The position numbers and the translations under genes are program-made. Shown piece after piece: positions 1-7,859 of a DNA stretch of 64,000 bases. Location of the stretch: NCBI GenBank assembly GCA_049611805.1, contig JBMZAX010000004.1, positions 68,732 through 132,731 on the forward strand, given 5' to 3'. The notes below the pieces were generated by a model. That model was not told the origin of the DNA, did no database searches, and saw nothing but the letters and a program-made list of their open reading frames with translations. The stretch's first letter is position 1; each line of letters begins with the position of its first letter. Source of the DNA: UBA7378 sp049611805 (lineage in GTDB: Bacteria; Pseudomonadota; Alphaproteobacteria; RS24).

Positions 1-189
1 GCGATGGCGGATTATCGCAATTGGGCGACGCGCGTTATGACGGGCGGCACGCTGGCGATACATGATGTGTTTCCCAACCCTGCCGATGGCGGGCGTCCGC
101 CATTTGAAATCTATCAGCTGGCTTTGAATTCCGGATTGTTCGAAGAGACCGACGCCATACATTCATTGCGCCTGTTGCGTCGCCTTTAA
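1..189 (+). CDS. SAM-dependent methyltransferase, C-terminal end (partial)
   Basis: Only the last 62 codons lie in the window; the frame is open at base 1, so the gene begins upstream. The tail carries HDVF followed by NPADGGRPP and ends in SLRLLRRL. From memory this is the end of a class I SAM methyltransferase family (the Methyltransf_24-like group) found in alphaproteobacteria. The substrate cannot be told. Its stop overlaps the stop region of the convergent prenyltransferase-like gene by four bases. A second methyltransferase and a glycosyltransferase follow on the other strand, so it may belong to the same modification cluster. Confidence 0.6.
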   Translation, partial: AMADYRNWATRVMTGGTLAIHDVFPNPADGGRPPFEIYQLALNSGLFEETDAIHSLRLLRRL

Positions 190-1238
190 CTTATGCTCTC
201 AATAAACAGGCCATGCGCCGGTGTCATCCGATGCACGGCGTCATGGGCCAGCAAAACCGCGCCGGCTGTCCATGCCGGCTGTTCAACCGGCCAGAAAGTT
301 TCTTCTTCGACCTGCATGCCCATCCAGTAAGCGCCATCGGCATCGCGGAACTTGTCGAGCCAGCCGAGATGCGCGGCGGCTTGCTCGGTCTTGCCCGACG
401 CCATCAGCGCGAGAACGAGTTCGGCGCTTTCGGCGACCGTCACCCAAGGCTCGTCCGATACACAGCGGCATCCGAAGCCGTCAATCACGAAATTGTCCCA
501 CCGCGCCTGCAATCGCTCAGTGGCGGCGGGTGCATCCAGCGCGCCGCTCAAGACCGGATAATACCAATCCATCGAATAGCGCGCCTTTGAGCCCCATGCG
601 CGGTCAAAACGCTCCGGGCAATGGGCGAGTGCATGGCCCAGCCGGTCGCGCGCGGCCCGCCAGCTATCGACGGGCTTGCCCAGCACCGTGCCCAGCTTTA
701 TGGCATGGCCCAGACTTTTATAAATCGAGCTGTTGCCGGTCACGAGGCTGTCTTCTTCCGGCGTGCCCGGGTCGCGTGCGGTCCAGCGAATGTCGCCTTC
801 GTCATATTGCAGGCCCAGAACAAACCCGATGGCGGCCTCGACACACGGCCACAGATTTTGCGTGTAGGCCATGTCCTGAAATATCAGGTGATGATGATAG
901 GCGGCAGTTGCAATATAGGCGGTGAAATTGGTGTCACGAACTTTGTGTCCGGTGTCCATGCCGTCGGTGGTAAATTGGTGCAATTCCATATCAATCGGCA
1001 CCGCGCTGCCAAGCTGGCCCCACCACGAGCCGTCATCAAGCTGGCTTTCTTGCAAATAGGCGATGGCTTTTTCCGCTGCCGCGCGTTCGCCCAGAATGTG
1101 CAGCCCCATTGTCGCTTCCAAATGGTTCCACGGGTCAATGACCCCGCCCTTGAACCATGGGATTGAGCCATCGGCATTTTGCAGGCGCGATATGGTTGCG
1201 CGCGCACCGTCAAAATATCCAAGGTCAGGCGCGCGCAT
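186..1238 (-). CDS. Prenyltransferase/terpene-cyclase-like toroid protein
   Basis: A 350-residue protein with repeats of the kind seen in alpha-alpha toroid proteins: DGSIPWF near residues 23-29 and DGSWWGQLG near 69-77, with further Trp- and Gly-rich helix ends. This points to the fold shared by squalene cyclases and protein prenyltransferases. I see no DxDD cyclase motif, so a catalytic role is not shown. The ATG at 1236-1238 overlaps by one base the stop of the upstream methyltransferase gene, so the two are probably translationally coupled. It is the third gene of a minus-strand run GT4, methyltransferase, this gene. It could act on a polyprenyl or hopanoid lipid or be a non-catalytic member; the substrate is unknown. 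Confidence 0.7.
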   Translation of the reverse strand: MRAPDLGYFDGARATISRLQNADGSIPWFKGGVIDPWNHLEATMGLHILGERAAAEKAIAYLQESQLDDGSWWGQLGSAVPIDMELHQFTTDGMDTGHKVRDTNFTAYIATAAYHHHLIFQDMAYTQNLWPCVEAAIGFVLGLQYDEGDIRWTARDPGTPEEDSLVTGNSSIYKSLGHAIKLGTVLGKPVDSWRAARDRLGHALAHCPERFDRAWGSKARYSMDWYYPVLSGALDAPAATERLQARWDNFVIDGFGCRCVSDEPWVTVAESAELVLALMASGKTEQAAAHLGWLDKFRDADGAYWMGMQVEEETFWPVEQPAWTAGAVLLAHDAVHRMTPAHGLFIESIS

Positions 1239-1963
1239 CAGGCGTCTTCCGGCTTGTCGAAATACATCACCAGACTTTTGCCCATGAGCGGGTCGGCCAA
1301 GCGCGAAAGCAAACGCAGCGCCGGCGGGTTGTGCAATATTTCAGCTTCCAGCAACCGGCGATACCCGCGCACCAGAACATGATCATTATTGTCGACGCCG
1401 ACGGCGCATTTCAGCCACCAATAGGGGCTGTGCAGGCCATGGGTGAGGTGGCGGGTCAGATATTTGAACCCCATAGCCTCAATATCGCGGCGCAGAACAC
1501 CACGCTTGAAAATACGCACATGTCCGCCCGGCGTGTCGTAATAATCGCGCGACAGGAGCCAGCATATTTGTTCCGGCCAGCGATGCGGCACCGAAATGCC
1601 AATGCGACCGCCCGGCTTGGTGATGCGCCATATTTCGGCCAGCGCCCCGCCATAATCGGGAATATGTTCAAGCACTTCGGAACAAATCAACCGGTCAAAA
1701 TAATTGTCCGGAAACGGCAGGGACAGCGCATCACCGACCATCAAATCATAGCGGCGCGCATGGCCGGTTTGCGGTTCGAGGTCGGGGTTTTCCAAAAACC
1801 CGCTTTGCGTGGTCAAAACGTCTTCCAGCCCCAAATCAAGGCCGACCGAATGGCACCGCCGGTGAAAATAGGCGGCATGTGTGTGGCGCCCGCGGCCGCA
1901 GCCCAGATCCAGTATGCGGTGCCCGTCCTCAAGGCGGAGGATGTCTAGGTCAATCGTCTGCAT
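1238..1963 (-). CDS. Class I SAM-dependent methyltransferase
   Basis: A 241-residue methyltransferase when read from the ATG at 1961-1963. The open frame continues further upstream, but that part lies inside the glycosyltransferase gene. The chosen start lies four bases after the glycosyltransferase stop. SAM-binding motif I is ILDLGCGRGRH at residues 17-27, followed by an acidic strand end (GLDLG), then GDALSLPFPDNYFD and CSEVLEHIPD, typical of the Methyltransf_11 group. It sits between the GT4 and toroid-protein genes in a tight operon. The acceptor is not known; a lipid-linked sugar or a polyprenyl group would fit the neighbours, but this is inference. Confidence 0.8.
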   Translation of the reverse strand: MQTIDLDILRLEDGHRILDLGCGRGRHTHAAYFHRRCHSVGLDLGLEDVLTTQSGFLENPDLEPQTGHARRYDLMVGDALSLPFPDNYFDRLICSEVLEHIPDYGGALAEIWRITKPGGRIGISVPHRWPEQICWLLSRDYYDTPGGHVRIFKRGVLRRDIEAMGFKYLTRHLTHGLHSPYWWLKCAVGVDNNDHVLVRGYRRLLEAEILHNPPALRLLSRLADPLMGKSLVMYFDKPEDA

Positions 1964-1967
1964 TTGT

Positions 1968-3269
1968 TCAGGCGGCTTTCCGAGCCGCAATGGTTTGCCG
2001 GTAAAGCTGCACCACCTCGCGGGCGCAGCGCTCCCATTTGAAATTATCAAGAATGTGCTGACGCGCTTTGACGGACATGTCGGCGCGAAGGTCTTCGTCG
2101 CGCAGCAAGCCATCAATGGCGCACGCCAGTGCCGGTGGGTTGGAATGCGGCACAACAATGCCGGCATCGCCGACCACTTCAGGCAGCGAGCCGCCATCGG
2201 TCGCCACCAGCGGTACACCGCATGACAGCGCTTCACCGGCGGGAAATCCGAACCCTTCATAAACCGACGGCGATACGGCAATGGTGGCTTCGGCGTAAAG
2301 GTCGCGAATGTCTTCGCCCGACAGCCCGGAGATGAATTTGACGCGGTCGCGAATGCCGAGCCGGTTCAATTCATCCATGGTCTGGCCTTCGCGCAAGCGT
2401 CCGACCACCACGAGTTCCAGATCCGGATGATCGGCCAGCAATATGTGATAGGCGCGAATGAGATAAATCAGCCCTTTGAGCGGCACATCGGCGCTGGCGG
2501 TTGCCATCAGCCGGTTTTTGCGCCGCGTGATATGCGGTTGGGGTGTAAACAATTCATGGTCAATGCCGTGATGAATACGCACCATGCGCTGCATGGGTAT
2601 TTTGAAGTCCTTATGCACGTCGCGCTTGGTGCTGTCGGAGACGACAATCAACGGGTCGAGGGCGCGCGCCACTTTGATTTGCATGTTCAAAAACGAATAC
2701 CAACGCCATTTCAGAAATTTGATCCACGGCCATTTGGCATGTGCGATATCAATGCGGCGGTCTTTGGTAATCGGGTGGTGGATGGTGCCGACGACGGGCA
2801 GGCCCATATCGCGCACATCGAGCATGCCATAGCACAGCGTCTGGTTGTCATGCATGATGTCATATTGGTCGATTTTGTCGCGCATATAGTCGGCCATGCG
2901 CACGCCGAATGTATAGGGTTCGGGAAAGCCACCCCAATTATGGCTCCACCATTCGAAAAAATCGGTTTTATTGCCGATTATCTCGCGGTTAAGGCAGGTA
3001 ATCGGATTTTCGCGCGCATACATATCAAGCGAGGGCAGTTTGATGAGGCCGATGCGCGGGTCAAGTTCGGGATAGGGGGGGCCGGAAATCACATCCACAT
3101 GATGTCCGAGGTCGACCAGCGCTTTGGAAATCAGCCGCATGTAAATGCCTTGGCCGCCCGTATGCGGGTCGCTGCGATAGCTTGGCAGAAGAATACGAAG
3201 CGGTGCGCCGTCTGCGATTTCCGCCATGCGGCTTGGGGCGGCATCCAAGATTTTTTCCGGTTTGTTCAT
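1968..3269 (-). CDS. GT4-family glycosyltransferase
   Basis: A 433-residue retaining glycosyltransferase of the GT-B fold. The N-terminal domain has the donor/acceptor loop DPHTGGQGIYMRL near residues 34-46. The C-terminal domain has VYEGFGFPAGEAL around 336-348, which contains the E-x7-E nucleotide-sugar signature, preceded by DVPLKG. It is cytoplasmic or membrane-associated and transfers a sugar from a nucleotide donor. It is the first gene of the three-gene minus-strand operon with a methyltransferase and a toroid-fold protein. Sugar and acceptor cannot be read from the sequence. About 70 bp separate it from the next minus-strand gene upstream. Confidence 0.85.
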   Translation of the reverse strand: MNKPEKILDAAPSRMAEIADGAPLRILLPSYRSDPHTGGQGIYMRLISKALVDLGHHVDVISGPPYPELDPRIGLIKLPSLDMYARENPITCLNREIIGNKTDFFEWWSHNWGGFPEPYTFGVRMADYMRDKIDQYDIMHDNQTLCYGMLDVRDMGLPVVGTIHHPITKDRRIDIAHAKWPWIKFLKWRWYSFLNMQIKVARALDPLIVVSDSTKRDVHKDFKIPMQRMVRIHHGIDHELFTPQPHITRRKNRLMATASADVPLKGLIYLIRAYHILLADHPDLELVVVGRLREGQTMDELNRLGIRDRVKFISGLSGEDIRDLYAEATIAVSPSVYEGFGFPAGEALSCGVPLVATDGGSLPEVVGDAGIVVPHSNPPALACAIDGLLRDEDLRADMSVKARQHILDNFKWERCAREVVQLYRQTIAARKAA

Positions 3270-3341
3270 AAAATGGCGAACCCTGTCAACTCATACGGCG
3301 CGGACTATAGGCACGGGCTGGCAAGTTGTAAACCGCGCAAA

Positions 3342-4343
3342 TTAGCCGAATCTGCACCCCAACCAGTCGCTCATCAGCCGGCTTAATTCTTCCGGTTTTT
3401 CGTTTTGCGTCCAGTGCCCGCAATCGCGAATGAGATGTGTTTCCAGATCGGCAACATATTTTGGCATGTTTTCGGCCATGGAAGGCGGCAGGAAAGGGTC
3501 GTTTTCGGCGCATACCATAAGGCAGGGAACGTCCACTTTCTGCTCGAAATCGGCGCTGTTTTCCCAGTTACGGGTAAAATTGCGATACCAGTTTATGCCG
3601 CCGCGAAAGCCGCTGCGCGTGAAAGCGCGGTGGTAATGGTCAAAATCGGCAGGGTGCAGGAGTGGTCTGCCGGGCCAGTCGGCTTCGTCGCTGTCCAGTA
3701 TTTTCAAAATTGCGAAGTTTTCCCAGCCTGAGCCCAATTCCGGCACGGCTTCCGCCTGTTCGGGGTCGGGCCCGCGGTAAAAGCACCGTAAAGCGCGTGC
3801 GGTATCGCCGTCCAAAACGGCTTCGACGCGCCCGTGTTCCTGAAACGCGACAATGTAGAAATCATCCCCCATTGCCTGGCGAAAAGCCTCGATTGGGTCG
3901 AGTGCAAGGCGGGGAATAAACGGTGTGTTGACCCCAATCAGTCCGGCGAGGCGGGAGGGGTGATAAAACGGCAAAGCCCATGTCACGATCCCGCCCCAGT
4001 CATGGCCGGCGAAAACGGCCTGTTCGATATCCAGCGCATCCAGCAGCGCTGCCAAATCGTCGCAAAGATGTTGCATGTCGTAAAGCGAAACGCTGGCGGC
4101 GTCGCGGGCATCGCTTTTGGCAAGCCCGGTATAGCCGAAGCCGCGCTGGTCGGGCACAATCACATGAAAGCCTGCATCGACCAGCGGCGGCACAATCAGC
4201 CGCCAGCTATAGGCAATTTCGGGAAACCCGTGACACAGCACGACGGACGGCCTGTCTTTGCGCGGCGTGCCGGCCTGAAACACGGCCATGTTCAAATCCG
4301 GCAATTCCAAATATTCGGGCTCATCCCAATCGATCAAGCTCAT
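3342..4343 (-). CDS. Alpha/beta hydrolase, epoxide-hydrolase-like
   Basis: A 333-residue alpha/beta hydrolase. The oxyanion motif HGFPE is at residues 38-42 and the nucleophile elbow GHDWGG at 113-118 has Asp115, as in epoxide hydrolases and haloalkane dehalogenases rather than serine esterases. A lid segment with the tyrosine-containing GGINWYRNF and a C-terminal CGHWTQ (catalytic His) are present. The start at 4341-4343 was chosen because the family-like sequence begins there, although the frame is open for a further 83 codons upstream. Likely reaction: hydrolysis of an epoxide to a diol. It is monocistronic as far as can be seen. Confidence 0.75.
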   Translation of the reverse strand: MSLIDWDEPEYLELPDLNMAVFQAGTPRKDRPSVVLCHGFPEIAYSWRLIVPPLVDAGFHVIVPDQRGFGYTGLAKSDARDAASVSLYDMQHLCDDLAALLDALDIEQAVFAGHDWGGIVTWALPFYHPSRLAGLIGVNTPFIPRLALDPIEAFRQAMGDDFYIVAFQEHGRVEAVLDGDTARALRCFYRGPDPEQAEAVPELGSGWENFAILKILDSDEADWPGRPLLHPADFDHYHRAFTRSGFRGGINWYRNFTRNWENSADFEQKVDVPCLMVCAENDPFLPPSMAENMPKYVADLETHLIRDCGHWTQNEKPEELSRLMSDWLGCRFG

Positions 4344-4419
4344 ATGCGACCCCCGTGATTGCGCGATGATATGACCAATCGGGCAGGGCCGCAATCCATC
4401 ATCGGCAAACAGGAAGCGT

Positions 4420-4638
4420 TTAGCCTGACTGACCAAGCGCGCCGACAATAAAACTTGAGCGCATAAAATCGGACAGACTTTGCTCATCACCGCGATGCCA
4501 TATCTCGAAGGCCAGATCCGCATGGCGTTGTGCATCGCACCGGCATCTGTCCTGATGCGGCAAATCAATATCCCGACGCAGTGCGTGGACAATTACGGGC
4601 GCGGGCATGTGCAGTCTTGTCATCGGGCATCGATCCAT
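4420..4638 (-). CDS. Possible small protein, unknown
   Basis: A 72-codon frame placed directly below a Fur-like palindrome, with two ATG codons (4636-4638 and 4621-4623) as possible starts. Neither has a good ribosome-binding site. The sequence is rich in Arg, His and Asp at the start (RRDIDLPHQ) and ends SSFIVGALGQSG. I do not recognise a family. It overlaps the upstream extension of the epoxide-hydrolase frame, so one of the two is spurious. It is kept only because of its position behind the regulatory site. Confidence 0.2.
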   Translation of the reverse strand: MDRCPMTRLHMPAPVIVHALRRDIDLPHQDRCRCDAQRHADLAFEIWHRGDEQSLSDFMRSSFIVGALGQSG

Positions 4639-4647
4639 TGTTGTTAT

Positions 4648-4662
4648 TAATAATCATTAGCA
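4648..4662 (-). promoter_or_regulatory. Fur/Mur-like box
   Basis: On the minus strand the sequence TGCTAATGATTATTA matches the 7-1-7 Fur consensus TGATAATNATTATCA at 12 of the 14 defined positions. It lies in an AT-rich patch in front of a weak minus-strand small ORF and about 300 bp upstream of the epoxide-hydrolase-like gene. In alphaproteobacteria such boxes bind Fur or its manganese-sensing relative Mur. This is a pattern match only. Confidence 0.4.
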
Positions 4663-4695
4663 ACTAGAAAGACATTAGGCAAGATGAAAATTACT

Positions 4696-4773
4696 GGGCG
4701 GGAGTTAAGGGCTGGTATTTAGGGCGGGCATTAAGGGCAGGTGTTAGGGGCAGGTGTTAGGGACGGGTGTTCA
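4696..4773 (+). repeat. Minisatellite, six units of 13 bp
   Basis: Six head-to-tail 13-bp units with a consensus close to GGGCRGGTGTTAR start at 4696, 4709, 4722, 4735, 4748 and 4761. Units four and five are identical; the outer units differ by a few bases. The tract is intergenic, and the unit length of 13 rules out reading-frame conservation. Confidence 0.85.
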
Positions 4774-4860
4774 CAGCGGGTAGGTTGGGTGAAAGCGCAG
4801 TAGTGAGGGAGTGTAGAGCGTTAGCTCGATGAGGAGCATCACCCCCAAAAGCCCGAAGCC

Positions 4861-5850
4861 TCACCCCCATAAGGAAGACGCAGGCGGCGACACATGCGCC
4901 CCGTCATAGACCAACCCGTCGGGCCGGTCTTCGCTCAGCCATAACGGGCCGTCAAGGTCGGCAAGGTCAGCCAGTTGCGCCAATAAATGCGCCGGGGCAA
5001 TCGACAGGGAAGAGGCCACCATGCAGCCGATCATGACATTGAGATTGCGGGATTTGGCGGTTTTGACCATTTCAAGGGCTTGGGTGAAGCCGCCGGCCTT
5101 GTCGAGCTTCACATTCACCCAGCCATAGGCGGGCGTTAAAGTGTCGAGGTCGGTCGTTTCGTGCACGCTTTCATCGGCGCAAAATGGCAGGTCGATATCT
5201 GCCAGCGCCTCCTGTTCGCGGGCCGCTACGGGTTGTTCGAAAAACATAACATTATGCGCGGCCAGTAGATCGGCATAGCGGGCAAGCTCCTGCACGCGCC
5301 AGCCCTCATTGGCATCGACAATCAGCTTGGCATCGGGGCGGGCCTGGCGAATTTCGCGCAGGCGGGTGACATCCGCCAGCACACCTTCGCGGCTGCCCAA
5401 CTTGATTTTCAAAAGCGGAAATGCGCTTGCCTGTGCGGCCGCATGCGCCATGGCGTCCGGCCCGTCCAGAACCACGGTAAACGCCGTTGTTAGGGTGCGC
5501 GGGCGCGCCATTTCGGCCAGTTGCCAAACGGGTGTGCCGGTGGTTTTGGCCTGCAAATCCCACAGCGCACAATCGAGCGCAGATCGCGCCGCACCGGGCG
5601 GCAGGGCGGTTTGCAAATCGGCGCGCGACATGCCCTCGCACAAGGCACCGCGCAATTGTTCAATGCTCGCCGTGACGGTTTCAACCGTTTCACCATAGCG
5701 GGGATAGGGCAGGGCTTCGCCATGCCCGCGCACCCCGCCTTCGGTGATTTCCACGCTGACCGGCTCGGCGCGCACCTTTGTGCCGCGCGCAATGGCGAAT
5801 TTGCGTCGTAAGGGGAAAGTCTCGGCAGTGATGGAAATGGAGCGGGTCAA
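4861..5850 (-). CDS. dgcA: Dipeptide epimerase / N-acyl-glutamate racemase-like enolase-superfamily enzyme
   Basis: A 329-residue member of the muconate-lactonizing subgroup of the enolase superfamily. The catalytic KxK is at residues 148-150 (LLKIKLG). Metal ligands are Asp179 (VDANEGW), Glu205 (FFEQP) and Asp226 (CADES). The second catalytic lysine is in NVKLDKAGG near 246-254. Family knowledge links this type to L-Ala-D/L-Glu epimerases of murein-peptide recycling and to the N-acetyl-D-glutamate racemase DgcA; the two cannot be separated by eye. It transcribes divergently from the ferredoxin gene. Confidence 0.75.
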   Translation of the reverse strand: MTRSISITAETFPLRRKFAIARGTKVRAEPVSVEITEGGVRGHGEALPYPRYGETVETVTASIEQLRGALCEGMSRADLQTALPPGAARSALDCALWDLQAKTTGTPVWQLAEMARPRTLTTAFTVVLDGPDAMAHAAAQASAFPLLKIKLGSREGVLADVTRLREIRQARPDAKLIVDANEGWRVQELARYADLLAAHNVMFFEQPVAAREQEALADIDLPFCADESVHETTDLDTLTPAYGWVNVKLDKAGGFTQALEMVKTAKSRNLNVMIGCMVASSLSIAPAHLLAQLADLADLDGPLWLSEDRPDGLVYDGAHVSPPASSLWG

Positions 5851-5936
5851 AATGCGCCTTTTTTGCGATGTTTGTCATGTTAGCACGTGCGGCGCGCATG
5901 CGGCAAAAAAGCGTCGGCGGAAAACGCAAAGACGGG

Positions 5937-5964
5937 TTGCCCTGACAAATAAATTGCCTATAGT
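5937..5964 (+). promoter_or_regulatory. Candidate promoter of the ferredoxin gene
   Basis: TTGCCC and TATAGT are separated by 16 bp and lie 32 bp before the ferredoxin start codon. The -10 element matches five of six consensus bases, the -35 only four. Confidence 0.4.
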
Positions 5965-5996
5965 TTGGTCAACTTTTAGTTCTCAGGGAGAAAGAC

Positions 5997-6317
5997 ATGG
6001 CGAAGATCACCTTTGTCGAACATGACGGAACCGAGCACGTTCTGGAAGGCGAAGACGGCATGACCGTTATGGAATTGGCGATTAAAAATTCGGTGCCGGG
6101 CATTGATGCCGATTGCGGTGGTGCCTGTGCATGCGCGACCTGCCATGTCTATGTGCGCGAAGACTGGGCCGACAAGGTTGGCAAAGCCGTCGAGATGGAA
6201 GAAGACATGCTCGATTTTGCCTTCGACGTGCGCGACAATAGCCGCCTGTCATGCCAGATTAAACTGAGCGAGGCCATTGACGGCCTGACCTTGGATTTGC
6301 CCGAAAAACAGTTCTAG
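5997..6317 (+). CDS. [2Fe-2S] ferredoxin, adrenodoxin type
   Basis: A 106-residue plant/adrenodoxin-fold ferredoxin. Cluster ligands are Cys40, Cys46, Cys49 and Cys86, in the C-x5-C-x2-C spacing with the distant fourth Cys (DADCGGACACATCH, NSRLSC). The ATG follows AGGGAGAAA at good spacing. Such ferredoxins serve Fe-S assembly, P450 or other redox partners. A ferredoxin-NADP reductase gene lies 480 bp downstream on the same strand and is a plausible electron donor, although a convergent chorismate mutase gene stands between them. Confidence 0.9.
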   Translation: MAKITFVEHDGTEHVLEGEDGMTVMELAIKNSVPGIDADCGGACACATCHVYVREDWADKVGKAVEMEEDMLDFAFDVRDNSRLSCQIKLSEAIDGLTLDLPEKQF

Positions 6318-6613
6318 CGCTTATCAAACACGGAAAATTCGTGCGCAATACTGCTTTCAATGAGTTGTCGCCACACCGGTTCGGCAATCTCAGGCGACAG
6401 GTTTTGCGCGCGCGCTTCGGCGAGCACAAGCCGGATAACCTCCTCAATGCGCGCTTCGTCGCGCACTGTTTGGCGGGCGGGTTTTACCTTTCCCGCCGCC
6501 TCGATGAGTTGCTGGCGTTCGGCAAGCAGAGCCACGAGTTTTTTGTCCAATATGTCTATCCGGTTTCGGATGTCGGCCATTTCGGGACAGGGAACCGGCG
6601 CGCGCGCATTCAT
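6314..6613 (-). CDS. Chorismate mutase, AroQ type
   Basis: A 99-residue all-helical protein. The pattern DIRNRIDILDKKLVALLAER near residues 14-33 is the first helix of the AroQ fold with its conserved Arg and Lys. The later VRDEARIEEVI and the C-terminal VWRQLIESSIAHE are also characteristic. It converts chorismate to prephenate for Phe/Tyr synthesis. The start at 6611-6613 was chosen for a GGAG nine bases upstream and for normal family length. It ends four bases inside the ferredoxin gene, convergently. Confidence 0.85.
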   Translation of the reverse strand: MNARAPVPCPEMADIRNRIDILDKKLVALLAERQQLIEAAGKVKPARQTVRDEARIEEVIRLVLAEARAQNLSPEIAEPVWRQLIESSIAHEFSVFDKR

Positions 6614-6800
6614 GGGAGATGCTCCATTGGTTTTGGCAATTTTGACCCTATATATCCGCCATGGGCGGAGATTTCCAGTGCGGCAAAAAAACTGCTTGTC
6701 CGAACAGTGAAAAAACCCTAAAACACATTCTAAATTCGGTAAATAAATAATTACCGCAAAAAATATGTAAATTAACACAGGCAGATTAACGGAGACGCGC

Positions 6801-7850
6801 ATGGCGCAGCAGGCAATCGAAACGGATGTTGTTATTATCGGAGCAGGCCCGGTGGGGCTGTTTGCCGTGTTTGAGCTTGGCCTTTTGGATATGAAGGCGC
6901 ATCTGATCGACATTCTGGACAAGCCCGGTGGACAATGCGCCGAGCTGTATCCGGAAAAGCCGATTTACGATATTCCCGGCATGCCGGAGGTTTCCGGCCA
7001 GCAATTGACCGACCAGTTGATGGCGCAGGCCGCGCCGTTCGATCCGTCGTTTCATTTCAACCGCATGGTGACCGGTCTGGAGAAAAAAGCCGACGGCAGC
7101 TGGCAGGTTACGACCGACGAAGATGAGGTTTTTACCTGCAAAGTGGTTGTCATCGCCGCCGGCGGGGGCAGTTTCCAACCCAAAAAACCGCCTGTGCCGG
7201 GCATTGAAGCCTTTGAGCAGACAAATAGCGGCGACGGCAATGGCGTGCATTATGCCGTGCGCAAAATGGAAGCCTTCCGCGACAAGGATATTCTGATTTC
7301 CGGCGGCGGGGATTCGGCGCTGGACTGGGTTTTGAACCTGCAACCCATCGCCAAATCAATGACGCTGGTACACCGGCGTGACGAGTTTCGCGCCGCGCCT
7401 GACAGCGTCAATAAAATGCGCGCGCTGGTGGCGTCGGGCGATGTCAATCTGCATATCGGCCAGATTACGGAACTGCACGGCGAAGACGGCGCTTTGACCG
7501 GCGCCAGCCTGAAGCCGAAAGAGGGCGACCCGTTGGTTTTGCCCTGCACAAGCTTTTTGCCGTTTTTCGGCCTGACCATGAAGCTGGGGCCGATTGCCGA
7601 TTGGGGGCTGAACCTGAACGAAAATCTGATTGAGGTGGATACCGAAAAATTTGCCACCGATCAGGACGGCATTTATGCGGTTGGCGATATCAACACCTAT
7701 CCGGGCAAGCTGAAGCTTATTCTGAGCGGATTTCACGAAGTGGCGCTGATGGCCCATGATGCGTTCAAGCGCGTGCATCCCGACCAGAAGCTGACTTTCC
7801 AATACACAACGTCAAGCACCAGCTTGCAGAAAAAACTGGGCGTGCAATAG
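6801..7850 (+). CDS. Ferredoxin-NADP reductase, thioredoxin-reductase-like
   Basis: A 349-residue two-dinucleotide-binding flavoprotein. GAGPVGL at residues 14-20 binds FAD, GGQCAELYPEKPIYD near 44-58 is typical of the TrxR-like FNR family, and ISGGGDSALDW is the NADPH site. There is no CxxC redox pair, so it is not a thioredoxin reductase. The C-terminal tail ends YTTSSTSLQKKLGVQ as in this family. It likely reduces a small ferredoxin such as that encoded at 5997-6317 with NADPH. The upstream region (6715-6800) is AT-rich and probably contains its promoter. Confidence 0.88.
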   Translation: MAQQAIETDVVIIGAGPVGLFAVFELGLLDMKAHLIDILDKPGGQCAELYPEKPIYDIPGMPEVSGQQLTDQLMAQAAPFDPSFHFNRMVTGLEKKADGSWQVTTDEDEVFTCKVVVIAAGGGSFQPKKPPVPGIEAFEQTNSGDGNGVHYAVRKMEAFRDKDILISGGGDSALDWVLNLQPIAKSMTLVHRRDEFRAAPDSVNKMRALVASGDVNLHIGQITELHGEDGALTGASLKPKEGDPLVLPCTSFLPFFGLTMKLGPIADWGLNLNENLIEVDTEKFATDQDGIYAVGDINTYPGKLKLILSGFHEVALMAHDAFKRVHPDQKLTFQYTTSSTSLQKKLGVQ

Positions 7851-7859
7851 CGCCCGACC

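Larger units (their letters stand above)
4344..4860. other. 517-bp intergenic region with iron box and minisatellite
   Basis: No confident gene fills this gap. It holds, from left to right, a weak small open frame on the minus strand, a Fur-like palindrome (4648-4662), a six-unit 13-bp tandem repeat (4696-4773), and a short stem GAGC-GTTA-GCTC near 4817. The part between 4640 and 4690 is much more AT-rich than the surroundings, as expected of a promoter region. Confidence 0.6.

Noticed and set aside
4696..4773. CRISPR array at the 13-bp repeats
   Set aside because: Units are head to tail with no spacers, are too short, and no cas gene is present.
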